Shown here: positions 12,202 through 24,469 of the stretch, one piece after another
Layout: every line of letters starts with the position of its first letter
How positions within the stretch are numbered: position 1 is the first letter of the stretch
Assembly (NCBI GenBank): GCA_016800925.1
Contig: JABCPU010000193.1
Span: 60,418-124,417 of the forward strand
Direction of reading: 5' to 3'
DNA: 64,000 nt
Source of the DNA: Suillus spraguei
Taxonomy: Eukaryota > Basidiomycota > Agaricomycetes > Boletales > Suillaceae
Program-made: the position numbers and the translations under genes
The notes under the pieces: model-generated
The model's input: the letters and a program-made list of their open reading frames with translations, nothing else
The model's database searches: none
What the model was told of the DNA's origin: nothing

Positions 12202-15200
12202 CTATACGTTCTTCTTTCCTTTATCTTTCTTACCCGCTCTACTAAGCAGTTTCCGTGCGCGACTGTACTCCTCATCTTCGTCGCTCGAGTCTTGCCATAT
12301 GACAGGTTCGCCGGATTCATCGTGATTGTCGCCCTTCTTCGTTGAGTTCCAGGGGTAACGGCCATGAGCTTCATCATCTTCCAGAGCAGGCGGAGTAGGG
12401 GAGAATGTCGGCTGAAGAGATACCCGGACACTCTTCCGTCTTGTCGGTGTTTCAGTGGAGACTGTGGATGACTCGGTGTCATGTTGTGGAGCCGAGGGAG
12501 TTGACTCCCCCTCGATAGGACTTTCCTCCGCCGTTCTATACGATGATATTGACGTCATCGAAACTGAATCTCTTATCGAAATATCATTTAGTTCACTGGC
12601 CTGTCCAGGCCGAGCTGGTCTTGGAGTGCGCTCGTCGGGCCCCTCCCGCTCTGGCGTCCGTCCACGAGGTTTATTATTCTCTTCAACATGTACATCAACT
12701 CCTCGCTTTCGTATTTCTGACAACTGAGCTGGGCTGGGTGATGGTGTACGACTAGAATTTCGAAGAGCCGAACGAAGAGGCGACATAGCTGGTCGGGAGG
12801 TCTTGTTGGATTGGCTTCTGGAAACTGCAGCTGAACCCCTTCCTTTTTCTATAGACGGACGACGAGATAGGGTCTCGGATTTGGGTTTCGTTGTTCCTTG
12901 TGCGCCAAGAACAACTGGGAAGGATTGAGATGCAGAAAAAACTGATCCTGGTGCGCGGGGAATGTCCAATGATCCTGAGCGGACAGGAAGCCGATCATTT
13001 GACACCTTGGAGGACCACGTCGCATTGGTAGGCACACCTGGTATAGGGGCACGTGGTACCTCAAGCTTCGTTGTGGTTGAAAGTGGACTCGATGAGCCCG
13101 TAGCTATAGCACCCCGGCTGTTGCGATTCTGTCGTGCGACATCCTCAACGATGCTCATAAGGCTGACACTGGTGCTGCCTTTTGCTGGAAGAGGATGTAC
13201 TGTCCCTGCTTTGGGTGTACGCTTAGATCTCGATCTCGCAGATATAGGAGAATCTCCCAGGTGTTGAGGTGCAGCATATGTGAGGGAAGCTGACCGTCGT
13301 GTATAACCTTCACGAGGCGCCTCTCCATTAGTGATATCAGTATTCCCGGAGAGGTCTGTAGTTGCTCTGCGATGTTGTGACTTGACTGCTACCTGATTTG
13401 GAGCCGACCTGATACTATTTCGCGTTGAGAGTGAGGTACGTGAAAGATCGAGTGGTTGAGCCTGGGGGCTGGAGGTTGGGTCCGTCTGCTGCTTCACGGA
13501 CGGACGTCGAGTAACAACCTCCGACTGACTCCGAGATGGGAGGCCTGAAGGAGTTGAATCGTTTGTGTCAAGCTCGCCATCTGTATACCCACCGTCCTTT
13601 CCTTTTAGCTCCGCAACTGACTTCCTTTTTCGCCTTGCGCTTGTACGTGGACTTGCAGAAAGAGGTCCGTCGGTCTGCCATCCACTAGATGATGCGAGAG
13701 CTGCTGTCTGTGACCGGCCCTTGCGCAGCTTCGCACCTCTTGGCAGGCGGGGCTTGAGTACTGTGTCAGGCTCAGACTCTGAGCTGTCTCGAGGTCCGGA
13801 AGCCTTCAGGTTTGCATCTGTTCGCGTAGACCAGCCCTTCTTCCCTTTGCTGCTTGTACTCGCATGCGGGATCCCGTGGTATCACTCCATTCTACGCGAG
13901 TTTGATCCTTGTGCGAGATCTTGAATAAACCACGTAGAGAGCCGAAGAAACTCATGGATGGCTTATACTCCCGCTGTTTACTGTTGCACTCGGGTGTGCG
14001 CTCAACAGGGTCTGGAGATACTTCGTGATGAAGAGAAGAGCGCTTCGGTTGTTTGAATGGATCGTTCTCGACGACCTTTAAGGGACCTCGAGTCTCCTCT
14101 TCACTATCGTCAGAACTGCGAGGACCGTCAGGGGATGTAAAGTAGGAGTTTGCTATGACAGCAGGCCCCTCCCTGGACTCATTTTCGTCTGCGTTGGTGA
14201 TAGGTCTGGATGATGACCCGCGAATCCGTTGCGTGCTGCTGCTGCTGCGTGGGACGGGACGGGCCTCGAGGTCTGCTGAACTCTCAGGTAACGGAGAAGA
14301 GACACCGGTGGGCATGGTAAGTTCGGAGATGGCGTGTGCAGGAGGAATATTGATTGTCACCTCTTCATGACCATTGGAGCCAGGATGATCAGGAACCGCA
14401 CCTTCTTGACTAGTTCCACGAGAGGGCTCATCGTGCTGTTGGGAAGCACTTTGAGAAGGCGTGAGGGAGGAAATGTCGGAGGAGTAGGATATTGGGCCTT
14501 GTGTGACATGAGAAGGTAGCGCAGAAGGTAAAGGCTTTTGTTTGGAAGTGATGGATGTGGAGGGTATATGCGAATGCAATGGAAATGTCGCCAAGGGTAG
14601 CTCTGGAACTAGATGCGCACCACGCTTGTAAATAAATGATCTAGAGAAAAAACAATAGAGGAACACACCTTGACCATCAGCGCTAAGACTCTGTAATGCT
14701 AGAAGACCTTGCTTGCCCATTTCGCCCCAAGCCCACCCACAATCAATAAGAGCCCGACAGCGAGCACCGAGACCTTCCCTAGCTATGCTGACTCGAAGTG
14801 TCTCTAACTCCAGCTCTTTGGTAGCCAAATGAGCCTCACATGCGCGTAGCTCCTCTTGCGCTAGGAGAAGTTTGGTGTTCGAAGAACTATGTAACGTAGA
14901 ATTGGTAGAGGGGAGAGATATGAATGAGGTAGAACCAGATGGTATAATCAGTGATGAGCGAGGATCCCGTGTGGTCTTGGAGGATTTGGAAACTTTGAGT
15001 AGCCGAGTTACACTGAAATGAAGGTTAGCGGAGAGCTGGTAGAGAAAGAGTTAGAACAGACAGAATTTCCCTGTCACGGAGAATAGCCGCTATGTCTTCC
15101 TCGAGTTTCATCAAGCGTCCAAGTTGCTCGCGCCAGTTTTCGACAGCCTGATTGTAAAGCTGAAGAGCGTCATCCGCGCCAGAGAAGATATCAACGATAG

Positions 15201-15393
15201 TGGCAATAGTTTGTGCTAGAGAGACTGAAGAACTACTAGGTATAACTGAAGGCGAGGCAGCCGCGAATGCAGAAAGAGATGCGAGAGCAGCATGTGATAT
15301 GGGAAAAAGAGCGGATAGGTGTTTCGTATACTCCTTTTCGTGTGCTATGAGGTTGGACAGGAGACGAGAGTCTGGAGGACGGTGGACCGTCAT
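12202..15393 (-). CDS. Large low-complexity protein with helical, possibly BAR-like N-terminus
   Basis: The start at 15393 reads MTVHRPPDSRLLSNLI followed by HEKEYTKHLSALFPIS, then a helical region through LMKLEEDIAAILRDREI; an intron near 15006-15052 leads to VTRLLKVSKSSKT and another helix with EELRACEAHLATKELEL. The helices and their spacing resemble a BAR/IMD-type membrane-curving module, which is inference. The rest, about 750 residues, is Ser/Pro/Arg-rich and disordered, with a short structured segment MSFFGSLRGLFKISHKD, and ends KKDKGKKNV at 12202. The reading frame changes near 13850; a purine-rich intron of 56-59 nt beginning GTAGAATGG would restore it, otherwise it is an indel. A 42-nt in-frame intron near 14630 is also possible. 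The protein probably has a scaffold role. Confidence 0.6.
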
Positions 15394-16525
15394 GAGTTAA
15401 AGACACGATAAAGTATGGCTGATTTGGTCGTGCTCAACGAGGAAGCTTTGCAGCACGCTGCAGTGAACGATGAGGCGGATAGTGCAATGAGGAGCGCAGT
15501 GGAGGCTGTGCGCAACCGACTTGGGTAACTGGAGAACTCACCGTTTCGACGGAAAACGAAGTATTGATGATCAGATTTCCGTAGATGAGCGTAGAGAATG
15601 GGACTTATCGTCGATTTTCTAGCGACGCCGTTTGACGGAAATATCTTACAATTTCGTACTGATTCTCAGTGCTCACAATATGATATTTCCACCGATTATC
15701 GTAGATTTAGTCGTACCACACAACGCTGATATGGATTGCGAGTGACAGCCCAAAAATGATAGCTACTTGATACCAACCCCGGCACCTGCTGCCCACCTGG
15801 TCCTAGCCTGTTACCTGCCAACCTCTGCACCTGCGGCGGATGTCGACTGTGTTGCTGTTCCATATATTCGTCCTTAACCTGGGGGGGGAAATGTAATCAG
15901 CCACATCAGGATGAGCGCGCATTTAATCAAGTCCATTGCCAGCTTTGGCGTGTTGGATTCATACGCCTGCAAACATAAATCAATGCTGTGGAATACTAGC
16001 TGCTGCCCACTGCGCTAGGTGACTACAAGGCGTCCCGGTCCAATGAGAATTTGCTGATGACTTTGATCGTGTCGCAAGCTCATATAAGCCTAGTATAATG
16101 CAAGTTAGACGTTGCTGGAAGTTCTAGTCTTCTAGATTGATTGACGTACCTCCCATTGTTAGAAATATTAGATATAGGTGATGCAGAGAAACAGTTCGCA
16201 TAGATAGGATCCTAGAAAACATCTCAAATTACGCTATCGAAAATATCAAAGTCGGAGGAGATACACACAGGGAGCTTTACCACTGTCATCCAGAGACGCC
16301 ATCGATTTGTCAAAGGCCTGTTGTCTGGTCTACTAATAGCTACTGGAAATGAGAATATGCCAGGTGCTTCCGAAAGTAATGTAATAGGGCAGGCTCCTGG
16401 ACTAGACATTAGACGCTGGAGTCCTGTTTACAGCTCTTTGCATAAAAGGATGGCAGTGGCGTGATATTTTCGTTCAATTAGGAAATGTTGGCCTTGGTGA
16501 AATTTAGCTCGTTGTACATATACAC
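15394..16525. other. Intergenic, no supported gene
   Basis: It contains the probable promoter of the gene to the left and, around 15540-15720, short repeated motifs (TTCCGTAGATGAGCGTAG, GACGGAAATATC, TTTCCACCGATTATCG) that look like a decayed small repeat. Nothing coding is seen. Confidence 0.35.
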
Positions 16526-17035
16526 TCACATTCCCCAGGATAGGCCGAACACTTTGGGAGTTGACAGTTTTTTTTGGTACGTCGACAGTACATTCACGGC
16601 AAGACTCACAACAATGTTCTCAAGCCACTCTAGGAACAACTCCTGGATCATAGAACCTTCGGCAACAGTTGCAGCAACAATGCCATCCAGTGTGAGAAGG
16701 GCTTCTGTGGATGTCCGCCGTCCATGCACAAACACGTGCTTTTTCTCTGCACGTGTACTTGTCCTTAATCGTCTATAGCGTCTACCAGATGTTCGCTCGT
16801 CTTTCGAGGTCTCGCCAATAAATCCCAACTCTGACATATCATACTGCGCCATGCGTGTGATGAATGCAGCACGGAGAGTCTCGTTTCGCTCTTTGGCAAT
16901 GCGCTTGAGTTTCTTGTAGGTCACATCAGCACGTTTGAGCTCACGGAAGCTTGTTATGAAATAGACAGATATGAATTGGTTTGTTGCGAGGAGGTGCATA
17001 AGGGTTATGAGCCCTTTCAAGAAGCCCAAGCCCAT
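16526..17035 (-). mobile_element. Tc1/mariner-type DDE transposase remnant
   Basis: The translated minus strand matches the Agaricomycete Tc1/mariner transposase family: the linker FRELKRADVTYKKLKRIAKE, then MSELGFIGETSKDERT, GRRYRRLRTSTRAEKKH, FVHGRRTSTEALLTLDGI and AATVAEGSMIQELFLEWLE. The first catalytic Asp, normally in an F-I-D-E-T-S motif, is Gly here (FIGETS). The N-terminal helix-turn-helix DNA-binding part is absent, and after EWLE the frame decays before the second catalytic Asp. It is inactive. Its 5' side abuts the truncated Ca2+-ATPase at about 17040, so its insertion or a later rearrangement probably removed the ATPase N-terminus. Confidence 0.75.
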
Positions 17036-17044
17036 ACAGGAACT

Positions 17045-18660
17045 CTAATTCGAAAAGCCCCCGTGATGATTTCACGATCGATCAATCGATGCTTAATACC
17101 ATTCTGAGCCCGTCCCTTCGTTCGCTGTTCAATGTGGCTATCGCTGTAAACTCTACTGCGTTTGAGGATGTGGAGAAGGAGAGTGGGGAGTGCGTGTTCG
17201 TGGGAAGTAAGACGGAGACAGCACTTCTGAACTTTGCCAAGGATCTTGGGTGGGCGAATTATAAGGTGACGAGAGACGCGGCGAGGGTTGTGCAGATGAT
17301 TCCGTTTTCTAGCGAGCGCAAGGCTATGGGCGTGGTGGTCAAGACCGAGCATGGCTATCGCTTCTATGTCAAGGGTGCAAGTGAGATCCTGACAAAGTTG
17401 TGCAGCAGCCATGTCATTGTAGACCAGCATTGGGGCTCTCCCTTTAATGCTGAGTTCGACAACGTCGAGGTAACAGAGATCGATGAATTCTCGGAAGAGA
17501 ACATTTCTAGGACTATCATTTTCTACGCAAATCAGACTCTGCGGACTATAGCCCTGTGCTATAGGGACTTTTCGTGTTGATATTGCAATTGATGATGTAG
17601 GTATATACTTTCAGTGATGCTTTGACATACTCATTGGGTTCTAGGTGCCATACGACATCATTGCTCGAGACATGACATTGATCGGAATCTTCGGGATCGA
17701 AGATCCGCTCAGGGATGGTGTACGAGAAGCAGTGGCCGATTGTCATAAAGCTGGCGTCACTGTGAAGATGTGTACAGGTGATAATGTGCTAACGGCGCGT
17801 TCGATTGCCACGCAGTGCGGTATATACACGGCTGGTGGTATTATCATGCAGGGACCCATCTTTCGTCAGCTCGACGAATCCCAGATGCTCAAAATCCTCC
17901 CATGGCGGCAGATCCTCGCTCGCTCGTCGCCTGAAGACAAGAAGACCCTGGTGGAGAAGCTTCGCACACTCGGGGAGGTCGTCGCCGTCACTGGCGACGG
18001 CACGAATGACGGACCCGCTCTCAAGACGGCGCACGTAGGGTTTGCCATGGGCATAGCAGGGCAGAAGTAGCCAAAGAGGCGTCTGACATTATTCTGATGG
18101 ATGTCAATTTTGTTTCCATCGTCAAGGCGATCATGTGGGGTCGCTGCGTGAACGACGCAGTCCGGAAATTCCTACAGTTCCAGGTCTCCACCAACATTAC
18201 TGCCGTGCTGATTACCTCTGTAACCGCCATCGCGTCTGGCTCTGAAATGTCGGCACTGTCGGTTGTTCAGCTGTTGTCGATCAATATTATTATGGACACG
18301 TTCGCTGCACTTGCGCTCGCTACGGACCCTGCGTCGCCGGCGTTATTGGACCAGACGCCTGATAAGCGACGGCATCGCTTTTCACTGTGGACATGTACAA
18401 GCAGATCATGTTGCAGTCCGTCTACCAGATCATCATCGTCCTGCTATTCCACTTCCTTGGCATCAAGATTCTGGGCCTTGCGGGGACGTCAAGGAATGAC
18501 ACTATTGTGCAGACGCTGGTGCCATGCAAACTTCGGAAGTCCAAGTATGCGCCTGCTGAAACATTCGTCTTTTACTCTGTTGGAGCTAGAAAATCAAGTT
18601 CTCGAGCTAAAGCGTCGGGCCCTAGTAGCGCTAAGCACACGTCTGAATTCTGGTTAATTT
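17045..18660 (+). pseudogene. Truncated Ca2+-transporting P-type ATPase (PMC1/PMCA-like)
   Basis: This is the C-terminal half of a P2B-type calcium pump of vacuole or plasma membrane. Visible parts are FTIDQSMLNTILSPSLRS, the nucleotide-binding FVGSKTETALLNFAKDLG and VKGASEIL, the hinge TGDGTNDGPALKTAHVGFAM, and the transmembrane-5/6 region ITAVLITSVTAIASG with SINIIMDTFAALALATDP. The phosphorylation motif DKTGT and the first four membrane segments are missing. The frame is broken after CYRDFS near 17575, by a lost base at about 18060 (TAG follows GIAGQ; the next frame resumes EVAKEASDIILMD), and again near 18370 before VDMYKQIMLQSVYQ. At least three lesions plus truncation make it a pseudogene. 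Confidence 0.85.
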
Positions 18661-19940
18661 AGTCGAGCGGCAAAATAGGTAATTGGCGTACATCCCATAA
18701 CAGTAGCGCTGGTGACAATGATGCAGGCTTTCTCGTGGCATCTTCCACTACCATTCCAGGAGCCTGGAACACTGATTGGCACTGGCCACCGTAGTACCTC
18801 CGCTATTCCACATGCACAAGCATCTCCACTTCCGATTTGTCCTGCAATCTTGACAAAAATCTTAATATTCTTTCGGGCACTCGTTCGTCTAGCGCTCCCT
18901 TTTGGTTGGCACTCTTTGGCGCTCTTTTTTTTGGGCGCTCCTCTGGGCGCTCCCTAATAGGTGGTCCCAGGTTCCAGCAAACCTCTATCCAACGCATCTT
19001 CGTCCAACGCATCTTCGTCTAGCGCATCTCTTGATACTACAAGTGCTCATACACCGTGGCAACGGTGATACCATTTTCTTCAACACAACACCGTTTTCCA
19101 AGTCCCACAAACATCTTATCGCTCGCCGACATCTTTTTACCCTTTTAGATTTTATTACAATAGTTTTTTGTTTGCAAGCTACGAAATATATGAACTTGGT
19201 GTTTTATTTTGTGCGCATGTGCGTATAACCCTAACCCTAGCGTTGGGACTTCGAGAAATTAAAACATCTGAAGCGGGTAGTATTTCGAACGGAGTTTGAA
19301 TTTGGCGGATCTTCAGAACGTTTCAAAGCATCTTTCAGAGCGATTCAGAACCGTTTCAGCTGGAGTTTCAGAAGGTTCAGAATTTTACTTTGAATATCCT
19401 TCATATGACATATGACATAATGACATAATGAATAATGCGGACCCTGCAAAGTAGATATAATTCTCGTTTCCGGCATGATGACATGAACAGTAGAAGATTC
19501 GCCGCATAATAAATACAAGGACACGCCTTCCGTCGACTCTCGGACGGCATACTGCAATGCATAGCCACTCTGAAATGTGTCTACAGTAGTGTATTTGTAC
19601 AGTAATATTTGCTCCTGAAAAAACTTTCGCGTTCCCACTCTTGTAACGAAAAGTTGATGCAATGAATACAGTGCCTTTCGAATGCATTGAGAACTGGGGA
19701 TGCAGTTTTGTTTGAGATCTAGGTGATGAGGAGGTACTCCGGGATAGGTCGACTAAGATTCTATGGTCGCCAATACGATCTACGAAAGCGGTGAATTGCG
19801 AGTCCCTATGGTCCAAATTGCTGTGATGAGACTCGATATGCGAATGCTATGTCATGACGTCCATGACTTTACCGACGATGCGAGAGTCGCGGTCTCTCCT
19901 GTTCCGCTGAAAATGGGACCCGCCTGCCGAAAATCTCTCA
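18661..19940. other. Intergenic, decayed sequence
   Basis: No gene supported. GGCGCTC-rich short repeats occur at 18890-18960, CCAACGCATCTTCGT duplicates at 18990-19015, and TTTCAG-rich short repeats at 19300-19380. A minute telomere-like motif is listed separately. Confidence 0.35.
19226..19238. repeat. Two interstitial TTAGGG-type units
   Basis: The sequence AACCCTAACCCTAG contains two CCCTAA units (fungal telomere repeat on the opposite strand). Two units can occur by chance or by break repair. Confidence 0.35.
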
Positions 19941-20270
19941 AACCTATGAAGGCAATTCCTCCGAACAGTATTCATGGACGATTGCTGATTGCACACCAAA
20001 GGTCATTGGAAAGTGACACATCATTGGCAAAGAGATGAAGAGAATGCGCAGACTTGCCATCGTCATCAATGATAGGTCCAACAGTTGTCCTCGCATCCAA
20101 TAGATAGATACCGTCTTCAACAGATGCGGCGTTGGCACCAAAAGTGAACACATTGACACCCATTTCCTGTGTGGCGATGAAGCCGTCGTACCGCCAGTAA
20201 TTCTTTTTGTCGATTTGATACCTGCTTCCGTTCTAAAGACCGATGACGCCGTGAAATGATGCATAGGTCG
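19941..20270 (-). pseudogene. Coding-like fragment, family not recognised
   Basis: Read on the minus strand, a frame with coding character contains IDKKNYWRYDGFIATQE, GVNVFTFGANAASVEDG, IYLLDARTTVGPIIDDDG and LFANDVSLSNDLWCAI, then a TGA, then LFGGIAFIGLRDFRQAG in the same frame. The even residue mix suggests a real protein segment with at least one in-frame stop on each side. I do not recognise the family, and no complete gene can be built around it. Confidence 0.35.
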
Positions 20271-21181
20271 CCATGGTAGAACTGTTAATAGGAGAGAGAA
20301 TTATAGCCAACGATGACACAAATCGGACATCAGCGTTCGCAACACACGGGTTGGACGCCATAGCATAAAAGCAATTCAAAAATGCCAACAAAGTCAACTT
20401 CCATTTGCAGGTCTACCGGTACGATAACCGTATCCGTCGGCCGTATAAACCGTCTATTACGGTGACGGTGTGCAGCCCTAATCAAATGTCTTGACAATGC
20501 CAGCACAATAACACAAACCGCGACAGTTGGAAACCTGCCCAAAAACGGACAATAGCTTCACATCACCTATATCACTGACACCCCTCCTGCCATTACCCCC
20601 TGAATCATCCCCTCATACAAACCTCCCAACATTAAAGAATATCCAGGTCCGCTACAGAAACCAGCGCCGATGCCACAAGCGGACTGACATTGGAAGCAAG
20701 CTTACATGGACGCTTGTTCTTGGCACTTCTTGTCACATGTCACATGAGCAAGGTTTGTGACGAGTCAGTGGTAGAGTCGACAACAGGGAGAAACCTTGGG
20801 TGTCGCTCTCCTTAGCAATGTTCACTACACTAGACGCGGCCATTCTACCTTTGGAGGTGCATTAATAATAGATCCGCATCTCTATGGAAATGAACATGAG
20901 GCAAGTCAATGCATTAATGGTGACATTTGAACTATGGGTAAACTGAATTGTAAATTCCTGCCACCTGGTATTGGCATATTTTAGAGCAAACATTCTCTTG
21001 TCACACTTTATCGGGAAGCCTGATCCTCACACCCGTGGTGATTCAGATCACAACTATCTTGTCATCGATTTTTCGAGGGGGCGTTTCATACGTGGTTAGT
21101 GCTAAGATGCCCGACATTGCCATTCGCTAGCACATATACTTATAATGGGCCACTGCGTATGATATTACTTTCCGTGCAGCC
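20271..21181. other. Intergenic, includes probable promoter of the protease-like gene
   Basis: A weak minus-strand frame exists at 20330-20542 without a recognisable motif. A TATA-like stretch (CATATACTTATAATGGG) lies at about 21131-21147, some 40 bases before the protease start codon. Confidence 0.4.
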
Positions 21182-22655
21182 ATGTTCTCCGCTCCATTGT
21201 TCACCCTTCTCCTAGCTTTGTCAATCACGGGATCGCCAGTTAAAGTTGCCAATTCCCCTACCTCCGTCCCCATTACCAGTAGGCTAAATTCCTCCAATGG
21301 TACTCATAACCTCGTGGCGTACGATAGAGCTCGTTTTCAGGCCCTTAAGGGTCCCAGCAAGCACGAACGACGTCAACGTCTCGTTCCTCTGACAAACAAA
21401 GTTTTTGTCCACTCCATATCAGTTGATATTGGCATCCCCTCCACACGCTGTGAGTTCAATACTGAAAAAACATGCGGCTGCTAATGCATTATTGAAGACG
21501 AATTGATTCTCGATAGCAGTAGCCCGAACACATGGATTGGTGCGGGTACTGCGTACCAGGCAACCTTCACCACCATCCCCACTAACCAACATGTCTCGTT
21601 TGGCTCCCACAATGATGACCGCTACATGGACGGTGGGACATACAATATCATATCATAAGTCGAAAATACCTACGATTATCTATAGGAAGGTTGTTCTACG
21701 ACACCGTCGCTCTTGGTCCTGGGCTCACCGTCGTCGGGCAGCCGATCGGTGTTGCTCATCAGTCACAGGGCTTCGTTGGTTTTGACGGTGTCTTTGGCAT
21801 TGGGCCTGCGCCACCCGACACGATTCGACCGCCGATATGGGCGATCCCGACAGTCACTAACAACTTGCTTAGCCGAAACAGCATTAGTGAGAACATTCTT
21901 GGTGTCTTTTTCCGTACCTTCACCATTTCGCGGAGAGACAACGGAGCACTCACCTTTGGTGGAACTGACAATTCCCGGATCATCACTGACATTAAATACA
22001 CGTAAGCCACCTTAGTTCCTAGATCAATTCAGACTGATAGCAACTGTTTTTTTTCAGTCCTATCACCAACGTCTGGCCTGCATCGGAGTATTGGGGTATC
22101 AAACAGACCATCAGATACGGCAACACAGTGATCTTAGAAGACGCCAATGGTATTATCGATTCTGCCACCATCTTTATTGCGATTGCCACCGGTGTGTATC
22201 CACTAGAGTGCAGTGAGTAATAATGGTCTAATTAGTGTTCGATAGGGGCCTTTCAGCGGTACAAGGCTGCAACCGGCGGTCAACACGATCCTGCGACTGG
22301 ACTTCTCGTTATTGACCACTATCAGTACGGTGCCCTGCAGGACCTGAATTTCCGTATTAACAACGTACGTCAATTCTGTTAGCACTCACCCCTTGTTCAC
22401 CGTTTTACACAGCAAGTGTTCCTTCTCATCCCCGATGCCCAAATATGGCCTCGTGCTATCAACCCCGCGATTGGTGGTCAGGATGGTGTCATATATCTCA
22501 TTGTTTGCGACACTGGCGAGCAAATTGGCCAAAGCTTTGACTTTGCTTTTGGCCACGTATTCATGCAGCGGTTCTACACCGTGTTTGATGGCGGCAACTC
22601 CCGCGTCGGTTTAGCCGAAACCCAGTTCACTACTGCATTGACCAACTACTCGTGA
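21182..22655 (+). CDS. Pepsin-family (A1) aspartic protease homologue with altered active sites
   Basis: Six exons (21182-21449, 21498-21632, 21686-22001, 22058-22191, 22246-22364, 22413-22655) splice in frame to 404 residues, the usual size of secreted polyporopepsin-like zymogens. A signal peptide (MFSAPLFTLLLALSITGS) and a propeptide ending near KHERRQR precede the mature domain. Family blocks include NTWIGAGTAYQ, FVGFDGVFGIGP, TPITNVWPASEYWGI and the C-terminal FDFAFGHVFMQRFYTVFDGG. Both catalytic triplets deviate: the first DTG is DSS (LILDSSSPNTW, 21512-21520) and the second is DSA (GIIDSATIF, 22158-22166). Both aspartates remain, but the conserved Thr/Ser-Gly of the fireman's grip is lost twice. 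All splice sites and the frame are intact, so this may be a catalytically impaired or inactive paralogue rather than debris. Confidence 0.8.
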
Positions 22656-22947
22656 GAGAACGGAGGCGGTCGAACTAGAAACGAGAGAGTGAGAACTCAG
22701 TCTTAGTTGGAAAGACTGCACTATGACAGGTTCATACCTAGAAATGAGAGAGTGAGAACTATACATCGTTAGTCCTAAGTATGATGTTCAAGTCGTAGTA
22801 AGTAGCTCACCTCAGTCTTAGTTGGAAAGACTGAGGGAAAAGAATTCTATGGATGCTGAATATTAGAGGATCGTTTGAACAGAGAACGAAAATATGAACG
22901 TGGATGAAACGTGTATGATAAGTATGTAATGATAGATAAGAGGAACA
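22656..22947 (-). repeat. Putative 3' LTR of the copia remnant
   Basis: On the minus strand a purine-rich tract (GAGTGGGAGTATCAAG) is followed at 22947 by TGTTCCTC, the usual polypurine-tract/LTR junction of Ty1/copia elements. The LTR body holds two similar stem-loops with CTCAGTCTT and AAAGACTGAG arms at about 22697 and 22811, and twice the motif AGAGAGTGAGAACT. The far end is not defined; it lies within a few bases of the protease stop at 22655. Confidence 0.55.
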
Positions 22948-23135
22948 TATCTTGATACTCCCACTCAGACGCATATCACCAGATATGTGGGTGGAATTAT
23001 TCATCATCATTCGAAGATGAGCGGAGGGTGAGAGAGTAGCGGTGATTTCGGAAGAGTTTTCATGATAGTGATTTCGTGAAGATGTCGGCGACCATATCAT
23101 GTGTAGGTATGTATGGGATGTTAATGGTGCATCGT

Positions 23136-24345
23136 TTACGAGATCTCGAATGAAATGGTAGTGCACATGAATGTGCTTCGCACGATCATGGAACTGGGGT
23201 TTTTTGTTAGGGCACGGCTTCCATTATTGTCTCCATACAGAGTGGTAGGTGTGATGAAGGATGAATCAAGTCCAAAATCGTGCAATAATTGACTAAGATG
23301 AATTTGTTCGTGCACAGCATTTGAGAGGGCAATATATTCGGCTTCCATTGATGACGTGGCTACGACTGACTGTTTTTGAGAACACCAGCTGATGGGGGAG
23401 CCAAAAAGGTAATAGATGTAGCCACCAATTGATCGACTATCATCTTTATCTGACGCAAAATCTGAGTCTGAGTAGCCGATGAGTCCCTGGTCTGATTGAC
23501 CAAAAGTGAGGGAATATTGGGCTGTTCCACAAATATATCGAAGGAGATGATGGAGTTGGTGGTAGTGTTCAACACCTGGATTGCTCAAAAATTTTGACAG
23601 CATGGATACCGCATATGCAATATCAGGACAACTCACATGCATGGCAAAATTGAGTTCACCAATGGTGTGAGCATATGGGAGGTGCGTGAATTGCTGTTTC
23701 TCAGCCTCAGTGAGAGGGACTGTGGTCTTAGACAGTGAAACACCGGGCACAAGAGGTGTGGATGCAGGACAGCAATCTGACATCTTTGTTTCACTGAGGA
23801 TCTGTCCCAGGAAGGCAGTCTGGTTGATTTTAAGGAGTCGTTTGGAGCGGTCGCGTGTGATGTGCATCCCTAGAAAATGACGTGCTTTACCAAGGTCCTT
23901 CATCTCGAAATGCTTACTCAGCGCAGTCTTGAAATCATCGAGGAATTGTCTGCAGTTTGAGGCGAGCAACATGTCATCAACATAGTTGAGCAACCAGATG
24001 GTTTTATCTCCTTTTCGCAGGACATACAGGCTGTAGTCTGCTTCACTCTGCACGAAATTAAAACCTTCTTTTCGCAAATAATCGTCAAGGGTCTTATTCC
24101 ATTGACGACCTGCTTGCTTTAAGCCATAGATAGCCTTCAAGAGCTTCCAAACCCAATCTGGGTACTTTGAGTCTTCGAAACCGGGCGGTTGACACATATA
24201 GATGTCCTCATCAAGTCCACCATTGAGAAACACTGTCTTGACATCCATTTGATTGAGTTCGAGATCAAATTTTGCGACCATTGAGAGGAATGCTTGTGTA
24301 GTATCATACTTTGCTACTGGTGCAAAAGTTTCAGCGGAGTAAAAT
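23136..24345 (-). mobile_element. Ty1/copia retrotransposon remnant, reverse transcriptase and RNase H
   Basis: The minus strand encodes the copia reverse transcriptase from about SAETFAPVAKYDTTQAFL through ELNQMDVKTVFLNGGLDEDIYM, YGLKQAGRQWNKTL, the catalytic LLNYVDDMLLA, and RNase H motifs YSDSDFASDKDDSRS, KQSVVATSSMEAEYIA and LYGDNNGSRALTKNP. The frame is open for about 380 residues but the tail (MIVRSTFMCTTISFEIS) departs from the normal end. Gag, protease and integrase are absent and no 5' LTR is seen: the element stops at about 24345. The RNase H Asp and Glu residues appear present. Confidence 0.85.
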
Positions 24346-24469
24346 CATTATTCAAACAGTAAGTCTCAGACTGCTACTGGTAGGTAGTGAAGTGGTGTAA
24401 AGACAGGTGCAAGGTAAGGTTTTTATGTAATCAGCCAAAATACGGACCTATCTATCTGTTTCTCCGGCT

